Positions 43,749 to 51,466 of a stretch of DNA of 64,000 nt are shown here, in pieces (the first letter of the stretch is position 1; every line of letters begins with the position of its first letter). Under the pieces are notes generated by a model that saw only the letters and a list, made by a program, of their open reading frames with translations, searched no databases and was not told the origin of the DNA. This DNA is from Hymenobacter telluris (GTDB lineage Bacteria > Bacteroidota > Bacteroidia > Cytophagales > Hymenobacteraceae). A program made the translations under genes and the position numbers. The DNA is taken from assembly GCF_017313265.1 (NCBI RefSeq), contig NZ_JAFLQZ010000003.1, positions 310,001 to 374,000 of the forward strand, read 5' to 3'.

Positions 43749-43877
43749 AGAGCGAATACCGTATTTTGCCGCTTCACCTACTTATTACGCGTATCGAGTA
43801 CGCAGAAAACTCGGGTAAAGCATTTGGTTAAAGCGGCAATAGTACTGTTTATAAAATAGACGCATAACACAGATACC

Positions 43878-44360
43878 ATGAATGAATTTAACAATTTAGT
43901 AGGGCGAGAAATTTTAAAAATTCATCGCCTCGATTCAGAAATTGATTATTATTACTATTCGCCATACGCTATAATTTTCACGATTAATGGCATTACAGAA
44001 AAATTCATTATTTCAATAGCAAACAACCGCTCGATAGATCTGAAAATCAGTAATTACAAACAAATAGCTGATGATTATGGCTTAGAATTCAACGAGTGTA
44101 TTCTAAACGATATCAATAAGCAAGATGAGTTGAATTTATTTATTGGAGAGAGTATAAAGCATATCAGACTTGCTCGATACAATTCATTGGAAATTCAAGG
44201 AACAGGATTTGTAATCCAACAAGGAGAATATGCAGGGGTTGAGCTACAAACCGATACACATACACTTCTTTTTCAAAATAAATATAACGGTGATGGCTGG
44301 TGTGATATAGATGATGAGCTAGCCCAAATACACGATAAGGATAGATGGCATTGGCTTTAA
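43878..44360 (+). CDS. AT-rich orphan, hypothetical protein of 160 aa
   Basis: The 160-residue protein starts at the ATG 43878 and is rich in Ile, Asn, Lys and Tyr, with YYYYS near residue 24-28 and WCDIDDELAQIHDKDRWHW near the end. Its codons are strikingly AT-rich (AAT, ATT, AAA, TAT), unlike every neighbour. There is no signal peptide or membrane segment. Its size and charge resemble small immunity-type or accessory proteins, but I cannot name a family. It is followed by a strong terminator. It is the best candidate for recent horizontal gain in the window. Confidence 0.75.
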   Translation: MNEFNNLVGREILKIHRLDSEIDYYYYSPYAIIFTINGITEKFIISIANNRSIDLKISNYKQIADDYGLEFNECILNDINKQDELNLFIGESIKHIRLARYNSLEIQGTGFVIQQGEYAGVELQTDTHTLLFQNKYNGDGWCDIDDELAQIHDKDRWHWL

Positions 44361-44382
44361 TAAATTGAACAAATAATTAAAA

Positions 44383-44414
44383 AAGGCCGCCGCAACATAT
44401 GTTGCGGCGGCCTT
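44383..44414. terminator. Bidirectional terminator
   Basis: AAGGCCGCCGCAACAT pairs perfectly with ATGTTGCGGCGGCCTT (palindrome of 32 bases), with an A run before and T-rich bases after. It lies between the orphan gene and the converging rny gene. Confidence 0.92.
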
Positions 44415-44436
44415 CTTAATAAACAGATTGTGAAAC

Positions 44437-46134
44437 TTACTTGGCGTAGGCCACAGCCCGCATTTCGCGGATTACCGTAATCTTGATCTGGCCGGGATAC
44501 TGCATTTCCTTCTCAATTTTCTGCGAGATTTCATAGCTCAGCTCCTGGGCCCGCTCGTCGGATACGTTGTCGGCGTTGACCATTACGCGCAGTTCGCGGC
44601 CGGCCTGGATGGCGTAGCACTGAAGTACGCCGTCGAAGCTCACGGCGGTTTCTTCGAGTTGCTTGAGGCGCTTGATGTAGCTTTCCATCATCTCGCGGCG
44701 GGCACCGGGGCGCGAGCCGGAAATGGCGTCGCAGGCCTGCACGAGCGGCGAAATCATGGCCGTCATTTCCATCTCGTCGTGGTGGGCGCCGATGGCGTTT
44801 ACCACGTCGGGGTGCTCTTTGTACTTCTTGGCCAGTTCCATGCCCAGGATGGCGTGGGGCAGCTCGGGCTCCTCGGTGCTTACTTTCCCGATGTCGTGGA
44901 GCAGGCCGGCGCGCTTGGCGTGCTTCACGTTCAGGCCCAGCTCGGCGGCCATGGTGGCGCAGAGGTTGGCTACCTCGCGCGAGTGTTGCAGCAGGTTCTG
45001 GCCGTAGCTGGAGCGGAAACGCATCCGGCCCACCATCTTAATCAGCTCGGGATGCAGACCGTGGATACCCAGGTCGATGATGGTTTTCTCCCCGATTTCC
45101 ACGATTTCCTCGTCGATGTTCTTGCGGGTTTTGGCCACAATTTCCTCGATGCGGGCCGGGTGAATCCGGCCGTCTTTCACCAACAAGTGCAAGCTCAACC
45201 GGGCCACCTCACGGCGCACCGGGTCGAAGCCGGAAATGATAATGGCCTCGGGCGTATCGTCCACGATGATTTCTACCCCGGTAGCGGCTTCCAGCGCCCG
45301 GATGTTGCGGCCTTCCCGGCCGATAATCTTGCCTTTCACGTCGTCGGATTCAATGTTGAATACCGACACGCAGTTTTCGATGGCATGCTCAGCGGCGGTG
45401 CGCTGAATGGTTTCCAGCACCACTTTCTTGGCGTCTTTGGTAGCCGAGAGCTTGGCTTGCGCCACTACGTCTTTGATATAAGAAGAAGCCTGAATCTGAG
45501 CCTCATTCTTCAACGATTCCACCAGCTGTTCGCGGGCTTCGGCAGCTGTCAGGCCGGAAATGGTTTCCAGCTTGGCTTGTACTTGCTGGAGCTGCTCGTT
45601 GAGATGGTGGCGGGTTTCTTCCAGTTCGGTTTCCACTTCTTCTTCGCGCTGCTGGAGCTTGGCCAGCTGGGTTTCCAAGGTAGCGCGGCGTTTTTCTTCC
45701 TGGGCTTCCAGCTTTTCGCGCTGGGCTTGGCTTTGGGCTTCTATCCGCTCCCGGGTGGCATCCAGCTCGGTTTCCTTGCGCTGAATCTGCTCTAGCTGGC
45801 GCTGGGTGGTATCGGTGAGCTTCTTGATGGCCTGCTCTTGCTCTACTACGGTTGCGCGGCGGTCGGTTAGCTCCTGTTCTAAAGCCTGCTTCTGGCGGCG
45901 GCTTTCCTGCTCCCACTCTTGCTTGAGGGTGCGAAACTTGTCTTTCGACTGCTGAATCCGCTCGTCGCGGGTGCGGGTGGCTTGCTGCTCGGCATCGGCC
46001 AGCAGTTGTTGAGCACGGGCTTTGGCTTCGGCTTCGTGGCCCTGGTTGGCCTTACCGGCCAGCAGGCGCCCCACCACGATGCCGACCACAAGGGACAGCA
46101 CGGCGGCTAAGACGATATAAATAGTGGAGGACAT
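44437..46134 (-). CDS. rny: Ribonuclease Y
   Basis: The 565-residue protein has an N-terminal transmembrane helix (residues 4-26), a long coiled coil (about 35-215), a KH domain ([28 protein letters not shown], given by its core GREGRN) and an HD domain with the metal pair in LLHDIGK and the motif HHDEMEMT. RNase Y is a membrane-bound endonuclease that starts mRNA decay. It is the last gene of the pheT-ZapB-like-zapA cluster, with a candidate 6S RNA between zapA and rny. Confidence 0.96.
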   Translation of the reverse strand: MSSTIYIVLAAVLSLVVGIVVGRLLAGKANQGHEAEAKARAQQLLADAEQQATRTRDERIQQSKDKFRTLKQEWEQESRRQKQALEQELTDRRATVVEQEQAIKKLTDTTQRQLEQIQRKETELDATRERIEAQSQAQREKLEAQEEKRRATLETQLAKLQQREEEVETELEETRHHLNEQLQQVQAKLETISGLTAAEAREQLVESLKNEAQIQASSYIKDVVAQAKLSATKDAKKVVLETIQRTAAEHAIENCVSVFNIESDDVKGKIIGREGRNIRALEAATGVEIIVDDTPEAIIISGFDPVRREVARLSLHLLVKDGRIHPARIEEIVAKTRKNIDEEIVEIGEKTIIDLGIHGLHPELIKMVGRMRFRSSYGQNLLQHSREVANLCATMAAELGLNVKHAKRAGLLHDIGKVSTEEPELPHAILGMELAKKYKEHPDVVNAIGAHHDEMEMTAMISPLVQACDAISGSRPGARREMMESYIKRLKQLEETAVSFDGVLQCYAIQAGRELRVMVNADNVSDERAQELSYEISQKIEKEMQYPGQIKITVIREMRAVAYAK

Positions 46135-46140
46135 GGGCTA

Positions 46141-46228
46141 TTGGTTTGGAAGGGAATGATGAAGCCACAACCCAGCAAAGGCCACATGCCAAACAACCCC
46201 GCCGCGCCATCTGCGCCGCTCGGGGTTT
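46141..46228 (-). ncRNA. ssrS: Candidate 6S-like RNA between zapA and rny
   Basis: The gap of about 134 bases between zapA and rny on the same strand carries a promoter-like TTAGTTTG (46229-46236) followed at once by AAACCCCG, and the next 70 bases fold: AACCCCG pairs with CGGGGTT, and GTTTGG with CCAAAC. As I recall, Bacteroidota genomes carry their 6S-type RNA (6S-Flavo) between zapA and rny. No consensus match was computed, so this is a positional and structural inference. Confidence 0.4.
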
Positions 46229-46236
46229 CAAACTAA
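46229..46236 (-). promoter_or_regulatory. Candidate -7 box for the small RNA
   Basis: TTAGTTTG on the - strand differs from TAnnTTTG at the second base. Transcription would begin about seven bases downstream at the AACCCCG stem. Confidence 0.35.
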
Positions 46237-46268
46237 AAATACGCTGGTGCGTTCGTCTGTTTCTCTTC

Positions 46269-46559
46269 TCAGACGAGCACCACTCCCGACAGCAGCTCGT
46301 CGAGGCGTGCGAGGCGCTCGGTTAGCACGGTGTCGGTACCATCTTTTTCCTTGCTGACTTTCAAACGGTCAGCCATCGTGGACAGAGCAATCATGGCCAG
46401 CAGGTCTTGCTTGTCCTGAATGCCATATAGCTCGCGAAATTCCTTGATCCGCTCGCCTAGCAGGCGGCCGGCCATGCGCAGTCGTTCCTCGTCCTGAGGC
46501 TCAACGCGCATCGGGTAGTCCCGTTCGGCAATGCGGATTTTGATGGATAGTTCGCTCAT
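46269..46559 (-). CDS. zapA: Cell division protein ZapA
   Basis: The 96-residue protein begins with a beta hairpin (LSIKIRIAERDYPMRV) and continues with helices containing ALSTMADRLKVSKE and a C-terminal coiled coil, the shape of ZapA, which bundles FtsZ at the division site. It is cytosolic. It follows a ZapB-like coiled-coil gene by 31 bases and precedes the candidate small RNA. Confidence 0.9.
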   Translation of the reverse strand: MSELSIKIRIAERDYPMRVEPQDEERLRMAGRLLGERIKEFRELYGIQDKQDLLAMIALSTMADRLKVSKEKDGTDTVLTERLARLDELLSGVVLV

Positions 46560-46590
46560 GGGAGCAGTCGTGGGTGGGGTGGATGGTCGG

Positions 46591-46887
46591 TTACTCCCTC
46601 AAATAGGCAAGGCACTTATCTATTTCGCGGATGTATTCGTTGAGGCGCAGTTTTAGCTCGTTGACATTGGCCGGCTCGCCGGCTATGGTGTTGACAAGTT
46701 TAACGATATTCTCCTGATTCTGGAAATCCTTGAGCTGCCGCTCCCGGTCGCGCACGTCGGCCTGAAGCTGCTGCACGGTGGTTTGGGCATCGGCCAGCTC
46801 CTCGCGCAACCGCTGATAGGCAGTCACTAAGGTGTTCACCTGCCGCTCTAGGCGGTCTAGTTGAGCAAGCTGTTGAGAGGAGGCCAT
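46591..46887 (-). CDS. Coiled-coil protein, ZapB-like
   Basis: The 98-residue protein is mostly coiled coil (LDRLERQVNTLVTAYQRLREEL) and ends in a short helix (LNEYIREIDKCLAYLRE). It precedes zapA, and the pheT-coiled coil-zapA order is conserved in Bacteroidota, so a ZapB-type division role is likely but inferred. The ATG at 46887 was chosen; the frame extends to 46965 without support. Confidence 0.85.
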   Translation of the reverse strand: MASSQQLAQLDRLERQVNTLVTAYQRLREELADAQTTVQQLQADVRDRERQLKDFQNQENIVKLVNTIAGEPANVNELKLRLNEYIREIDKCLAYLRE

Positions 46888-46913
46888 GCAAGCAGAAGTT
46901 TTTTTGTGAATGT

Positions 46914-47021
46914 AACGCGGAAATCTGTTCCGCGACGAGCAGCGCGAGTTCCTACGCGTTGGCACAGCACTCAGTACTCGCGTTGCTCGTCGCGGAACAG
47001 ATTTCCTGTGGCTTCCGCGTT
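46914..47021. repeat. Inverted repeat with 29-base arms, REP-like
   Basis: Arms 46921-46949 and 46976-47004 match as reverse complements with one mismatch in 29 bases (core CTGTTCCGCGACGAGC), and AACGCGG at 46914 pairs again with CCGCGTT ending 47021. The loop is about 26 bases. It lies between the coiled-coil gene and pheT on the same strand and could end pheT transcripts. It does not show the 7- or 8-base periodicity of the other repeats. Confidence 0.88.
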
Positions 47022-47029
47022 ACGGCATC

Positions 47030-49480
47030 TTACCGCCGGATAACCGCACCGGCCTGCTGCTCGAATTGCTGAATTAGGCGCTGCATCACCGAGTCGATGG
47101 CTTGGTCAGTGAGGGTTTGGGTGGTGTCCTGCAAGGTGAAGCTCACCGAGTACGACTTCTTGCCGGCCCCCAGGTTGTCGCCTTCGTACACGTCGAATAC
47201 ATTCACGGTCTGCAATAGCTTCTTCTCGGTGCGGCGGGCAATCTGCTGCAACTGGTCGAAGGTGATGGTCTTATCAACTACCAACGACAGGTCGCGGCGC
47301 ACTTCCGGGAACTTGGGCAGCTCGCGGGCCACGAGGTTGTTCTTGTACTTCTTGATCAGCCAATCCCAGTCCAGCTCGGCGTACCACACCGGCTGCGTCA
47401 CGTCAAGCTGCTTGAGCACCGCCCCCGACACGGCCCCGAGCTGCGCGACCGGCTGGTTCTGAGCGAGTAGCGTGAGGCCGCCCGCCAGGTACGGATGCTG
47501 CACCGGCTGCGAAGTAGGCGAACCGAAGCCCAGCGCTGCCAGCACCTGCTGCACCGCGCCCGCCAACTGGTGGTACGTCGCCTTCTCCGACTTCTGCTGC
47601 CAAGTTTCGGAGGCGGTGTTGCCGGTCAGGTACACCACCAGCTTGTTCTTTTCCTGGTACTGACCGTCGGCTTGGCGGTGGTAGGTTTTGCCGAACTCGT
47701 AAAGCTTCAAGTCGCGCTGGCGGCGGTTGAGGTTGTAGCGCACCACTTCCAGGCCGCTGTGCAGCATGGTCGGGCGCATCACGTCGAGGTCGGCGCTGTT
47801 GAAGTTGAGCAGCGGCACCAGTTCCTCGTTTTTCTCGCCGGGCTTCTGAAAGTAGGTGGAGTTGGTGATGGAGTTGGTGATGATTTCCGAGAAGCCCATG
47901 CCGCTTAGCAAGCGGGAAATGTTCTGGCGCAAGATTTCCGGGTCGGGCTTCACGAAGTTGGCCAGGAACGTAGCCGAGTTGTGGGGCCGCAACGCCACAT
48001 GGTCGTAGCCGTAAATGCGCAGAATTTCCTCGATTACGTCGGCCTCGCGGGTTACGTCCACCTTGTGCGGCGGCACCGATAGAATCCAGGTTGGTTGTTG
48101 GTTGCTGGTTGTTGGTTGTTCGTCGGTTAGCTCTTCGCTGATAAGAATATCAAGGTCGGTGAGGATCTGGCGAATCCGTTCGGGCGCGATGAACTGGCCC
48201 ACCAGCTTCTCCACGCGGGGCAGGCGCAGGCGCACAGCCGTGTGGCCGATATGCGTGGGGTACTCGTCTACCACGGGCGCGGCTATGGTGGCGCCCGCCA
48301 CTTCCTGGAGCAGCAAGGCGGCGCGCTTTAGGGCGGGCAACACCATGTTGGGGTCGGTGCCCCGCTCGAAACGGAAGGAAGCATCGGTTTTGAGCTGGTG
48401 GGTCTGGCTGGTTTTGCGCACGGCGGCGGGCTGGAAGTAAGCACTTTCCAGGAACACGCGGGTGGTTTCGTTGGAAACGCCCGAGGTTTTGCCACCGAAC
48501 ACGCCGGCCAGCGCTATAGGCGCACCGTGAGCATCGGCAATAACTAAGTCCTCGGCTTTAAGGGTACGCTCCGCCGCATCCAGCGTCACAAACTTCTCCC
48601 CGGCTTCGGCCCGCTTCACCCGGATTTGGTTACCGGTAATTTGGTTGGCGTCGAAAGCGTGCAGGGGCTGGCCCAACTCGTGCAGCACGAAGTTGGTCAC
48701 GTCCACCACGTTGTTGATGGGCGACAGGCCGATGCTGCGCAAACGGCGCTGTAGCCACTCCGGCGACGGACCCACTTGCACGTTCTCCAGCAATAGTCCG
48801 GCGTAGCGCGGGCAGGCTTCCGGGTCCTCAATTGTTACGCTGATAGTTTGCGCAGCCTCAGTGGGCGCGTGGAACTTGCTGGTATCGGGCAGGTGGCAGG
48901 GCTGGCGCAACAGGGCGCGCAACTCGCGGGCTACGCCGTAGTGTGAGGCGGCATCGGCGCGGTTGGGCGTCAGGCCGATTTCATACACCGAATCAGAGCC
49001 CAAACCGAAATAGTTGGCGGCGGGGGTGCCGTTGGGCAGGTCGGTATCCAGCACCATAATACCGGCGTGCGACTGGCCTAGCCCGATTTCATCTTCGGCG
49101 CAAATCATGCCTTCGGAGGCCGCCCCGCGGATTTTCGACTTCTTGATTTTGAACGGTTCTCCGGAGCTGGGGTACAGCATGGCCCCTTCCAGGGCCACTA
49201 CCACCCGCTGGCAGGCGGCTACGTTGGGCGCGCCGCACACAATCTGGCGGGGCGTACCGTCCCCGACGTCCACGGTGGTTAAACTGAGCTTGTCGGCATC
49301 GGGGTGCTTTTCGCAGGTCAGGACGGTGCCGAGCACCACGCCGCGCAGGCCGCCCGGCACGCTTTCCAGCTCTTCAATGCCCTCCACTTCCAGCCCCGAG
49401 CCCGTGAGCAGCTTGCCGATTTCCACGGCGGGTTTGTCGGTGGGAAGTAGCGTGCGGAGCCAGTCGAGGGATATTTTCAT
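47030..49480 (-). CDS. pheT: Phenylalanyl-tRNA synthetase beta subunit
   Basis: The 816-residue protein has the N-terminal EMAP/tRNA-binding domain, B1-B5 domains and the ferredoxin-fold anticodon-binding C-terminus (PKFPEVRRDLSLVVDK). FRFERGTDP and NNVVDVTNFVL mark the family. With PheS it charges tRNA-Phe. Near residues 453-465, in the variable loop before WILSVPPHKVDV, a heptad tract codes NQQPTT-type residues. The ATG at 49480 is supported by the promoter at 49535-49565; PheS is not in the window. Confidence 0.96.
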   Translation of the reverse strand: MKISLDWLRTLLPTDKPAVEIGKLLTGSGLEVEGIEELESVPGGLRGVVLGTVLTCEKHPDADKLSLTTVDVGDGTPRQIVCGAPNVAACQRVVVALEGAMLYPSSGEPFKIKKSKIRGAASEGMICAEDEIGLGQSHAGIMVLDTDLPNGTPAANYFGLGSDSVYEIGLTPNRADAASHYGVARELRALLRQPCHLPDTSKFHAPTEAAQTISVTIEDPEACPRYAGLLLENVQVGPSPEWLQRRLRSIGLSPINNVVDVTNFVLHELGQPLHAFDANQITGNQIRVKRAEAGEKFVTLDAAERTLKAEDLVIADAHGAPIALAGVFGGKTSGVSNETTRVFLESAYFQPAAVRKTSQTHQLKTDASFRFERGTDPNMVLPALKRAALLLQEVAGATIAAPVVDEYPTHIGHTAVRLRLPRVEKLVGQFIAPERIRQILTDLDILISEELTDEQPTTSNQQPTWILSVPPHKVDVTREADVIEEILRIYGYDHVALRPHNSATFLANFVKPDPEILRQNISRLLSGMGFSEIITNSITNSTYFQKPGEKNEELVPLLNFNSADLDVMRPTMLHSGLEVVRYNLNRRQRDLKLYEFGKTYHRQADGQYQEKNKLVVYLTGNTASETWQQKSEKATYHQLAGAVQQVLAALGFGSPTSQPVQHPYLAGGLTLLAQNQPVAQLGAVSGAVLKQLDVTQPVWYAELDWDWLIKKYKNNLVARELPKFPEVRRDLSLVVDKTITFDQLQQIARRTEKKLLQTVNVFDVYEGDNLGAGKKSYSVSFTLQDTTQTLTDQAIDSVMQRLIQQFEQQAGAVIRR
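48093..48120 (+). repeat. Heptad tract inside pheT
   Basis: Four 7-base units, GGTTGTT, GGTTGCT, GGTTGTT, GGTTGTT, lie in the coding sequence (coding strand is -). They code for a short Asn/Gln/Pro/Thr stretch in a loop. There is no second arm, so it is a single-arm member of the heptad set. Confidence 0.65.
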
Positions 49481-49534
49481 TTGAATTGGTGGAAGCTGAT
49501 TGTTGATTGCCGACCTTGGAAGCCAGCAGCGCGG

Positions 49535-49565
49535 CAAAGGTACGGATTCGGGCGTGCGGCTTCAA
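49535..49565 (-). promoter_or_regulatory. pheT promoter, TTGA and TACCTTTG
   Basis: On the - strand TTGA (49562-49565) is followed 19 bases later by TACCTTTG (49535-49542), a good match to the Bacteroidota -33/-7 promoter. Transcription would start near 49528, about 48 bases before the ATG at 49480. Confidence 0.65.
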
Positions 49566-49642
49566 TGGCCCGGCAGGCAACTACTTTCCAAGTGCTTATG
49601 GTGAGATGTAACCCGACTGATTTAGCCTTGTCATATTTCGCA

Positions 49643-49751
49643 GCACAATGTAGAGACGGACACTTCGCGTCTCGGCGTTGAACGACAACTACACCTCGTA
49701 AAACAACCTCGGCAACGCCGAGACGCGAAGTGTCGCGTCTCTACATCGTGC
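49643..49751. repeat. Inverted repeat with GTAGAGACG ends, REP/MITE-like
   Basis: Arms 49643-49680 and 49713-49751 are reverse complements over 38-39 bases with one mismatch and one indel. Both contain GTAGAGACG and CACTTCGCGTCTCGGCGTTG-type sequence. The loop is about 32 bases. It sits upstream of pheT and beyond the end of the DUF1684 gene. The GTAGAGACGC motif resembles dispersed palindromes I know from cyanobacteria and Bacteroidota. Confidence 0.88.
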
Positions 49752-49773
49752 AAAAAGAGTCTGGCGGCTACGT

Positions 49774-50418
49774 TTAATGGCTTTGGCCCGCGTGCTCGGC
49801 GTGGTCGTGGAAGGCTTGCTCGCCGGCTTTGATTTCTACTGCCAGGCGGTTGTCCTGGGGCGGTACGGGACAGGCGAAACCGTCGTTGTAAGCGCAGAAC
49901 GGGTTGTAGGCTTCGTTGAAGTCGAGTAGCACTTCGGTGTCGCCGGGTGCGGGCTTGGCTACGTCGAGGTAGCGGCCCCCGCCGTAGGTGACAAAGCCGT
50001 TGGTGCGGTCGGTGAAGGGCACGAACAGGGTGGAGTCCTTACCGTCGGCTTTCTGGAACAGGGTTAGCTTGTACTCCTGCTTGTTGAGAATGAACGTAGC
50101 CCGGCCCCAGCGTAGGTATTTATCAGCCTTGCCGGTGGTCAGCGGAAGGTCTATGGTGTCGGGCTGGCTGACGGCTTCCAGCTGCGCCTCGAAACGATAG
50201 GCTTTGTCGGGGGCGTAGTAGCGCAGGCTGTCGAAGGCGTTGCGCTGGGTTTCGCTGAGCGGCGAGCCTTGCACCCGGCGGAAACTATCGGATTTGTCGC
50301 GGCGGGCCTTGCGCAGCCGGGCGGCGTACTGGTCGTCGTTGAACACCAGGTCACTGAGGAAATAGCCGAAAACGACCAGCAGGCCGAGGCCGATAAGCAA
50401 TTTGGGGTTGAGGCGCAT
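49774..50418 (-). CDS. DUF1684 protein
   Basis: The 214-residue protein has an N-terminal hydrophobic segment (residues 8-26) that anchors or exports it, and the DUF1684 signatures: WGRATFILNKQEYKLTLF, FVPFTDRTNGFVTYGGGRYLD split as FVPFTDRT and YGGGRYLD, and DFNEAYNPFCAYNDGFACPVPP given by its parts DFNEAYNPFCAY and CPVPP. It is likely periplasmic-facing. Members are found in many bacteria; the function is unknown. Confidence 0.9.
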   Translation of the reverse strand: MRLNPKLLIGLGLLVVFGYFLSDLVFNDDQYAARLRKARRDKSDSFRRVQGSPLSETQRNAFDSLRYYAPDKAYRFEAQLEAVSQPDTIDLPLTTGKADKYLRWGRATFILNKQEYKLTLFQKADGKDSTLFVPFTDRTNGFVTYGGGRYLDVAKPAPGDTEVLLDFNEAYNPFCAYNDGFACPVPPQDNRLAVEIKAGEQAFHDHAEHAGQSH

Positions 50419-50447
50419 GTTTTGGGTGGTGATTGTTCTGATGGGGG

Positions 50448-50485
50448 CCTCACCTCCCGGCCCCCTCTCCTAGGGGAGAGGGGGA
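50448..50485. repeat. C-rich heptad hairpin, second copy
   Basis: CCTCACC then TCCCGGC and a perfect hairpin CCCCCTCTCC-TA-GGGGAGAGGGGG (50461-50484). The sequence parallels one arm of the element at 4357-4401. It lies between the DUF1684 gene and radC and could end radC transcription. Confidence 0.8.
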
Positions 50486-50544
50486 GCCAGACGATGCAGC
50501 TTTTACACAGGAACTGCGAGATGATTTTGTTGCAGCCAGCCTAC

Positions 50545-50592
50545 AAAGCAACAACCAACATTTAACAATCAACGCCCAACAATCAACAATTA
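50545..50592. repeat. Single-arm heptad tract
   Basis: The stretch reads in 7-base steps around CAACCAA, CATTTAA, CAATCAA, CGCCCAA, CAATCAA. No complementary arm is nearby. It ends five bases before the radC stop. Confidence 0.6.
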
Positions 50593-50596
50593 CTCC

Positions 50597-51352
50597 CTAC
50601 AGCAGGCCTTCGTCGGCGAAGCTGAAGTAGCCGGTGTCGGTGTAGATGAGGTGGTCGAGGATGGGGAGGTCGAGGAACTGGCCGGCTTCTTTGAGCTTGC
50701 GGGTAAGGGCAATGTCGGCGGCGCTGGGGTTGCGGTTGCCGCTGGGGTGGTTGTGCACCAGTATAACCGAAGACGCCAGCTGCTCTAGCGCCTCCTTGAA
50801 AATCAGCTTCGGGTCGGCGACGGTGCCGGCCACGCCGCCCCGGCTGATGCTGACGGTGCGCATCACCACGTTGGCCCGGTTGAGCAGCACCACCCAGAAC
50901 TCTTCGTGTGGCAAATCCTGCAAATGGGGCTGTACCACCCGGTAAATGTCGCGCGAGTTGGTGATGGTGGTACGGGCGGGCGCGTCGGCTTCTTTGCGGC
51001 GGCGGCCTAGTTCCAGCGCTGCCACAATGGTAATGGCCTTGGCCTCGCCGATGCCTTTGTGGCGCATCAGCTCCTTGATGGACAGCCGCGCCAGGGCGTT
51101 CAAATCGTTGTTGACGGCTTTTAGAATCAGCTTGGCCACGTCCACGGCCGAGAGCTTGGCCGTGCCCGAACCCAGCAGGATAGCCATCAGCTCGGCGTCG
51201 GAAAGGGCGGCGCGGCCCTTCTGCATCAGCTTTTCGCGGGGTCGGTCTTCTTCGGCCCAACTCTTGATGCCGAATGAAGCCGGCGTTTCGTAGGGTAGCG
51301 GGGTATGGCCTGAGGAGGATTGATTTTCAGACAGATTGTCAACGGATAACAT
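50597..51352 (-). CDS. radC: RadC-family JAB/JAMM protein
   Basis: The 251-residue protein has the RadC layout: an N-terminal domain (LPREKLMQKGRAALSDAELMAILL given as RPREKLM and DAELMAILLG), a helix-hairpin-helix-like segment (HKGIGEAKAITIVAALELG) and a C-terminal JAMM metal domain with HNHPSGNRNPSAAD. RadC proteins were once linked to DNA repair, but the JAMM site suggests a zinc hydrolase; the substrate is unknown. The ATG at 51352 was chosen as the likely start; an ATG at 51400 would extend it. Confidence 0.93.
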   Translation of the reverse strand: MLSVDNLSENQSSSGHTPLPYETPASFGIKSWAEEDRPREKLMQKGRAALSDAELMAILLGSGTAKLSAVDVAKLILKAVNNDLNALARLSIKELMRHKGIGEAKAITIVAALELGRRRKEADAPARTTITNSRDIYRVVQPHLQDLPHEEFWVVLLNRANVVMRTVSISRGGVAGTVADPKLIFKEALEQLASSVILVHNHPSGNRNPSAADIALTRKLKEAGQFLDLPILDHLIYTDTGYFSFADEGLL

Positions 51353-51466
51353 AAGGCATAGGGGTTGCAGGGTGCGGAATTTAAAGCAAAAACCGCGCAT
51401 CCCCGACTACCTTGCCGGTAGCTCGGCACAAACTATTATCTAAATGCGCGGGTTTGCCATCGAACT

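Noticed and set aside
44659..45795. Long open frame on the + strand opposite rny
   Set aside because: Antisense of the RNase Y coiled coil; no family similarity.
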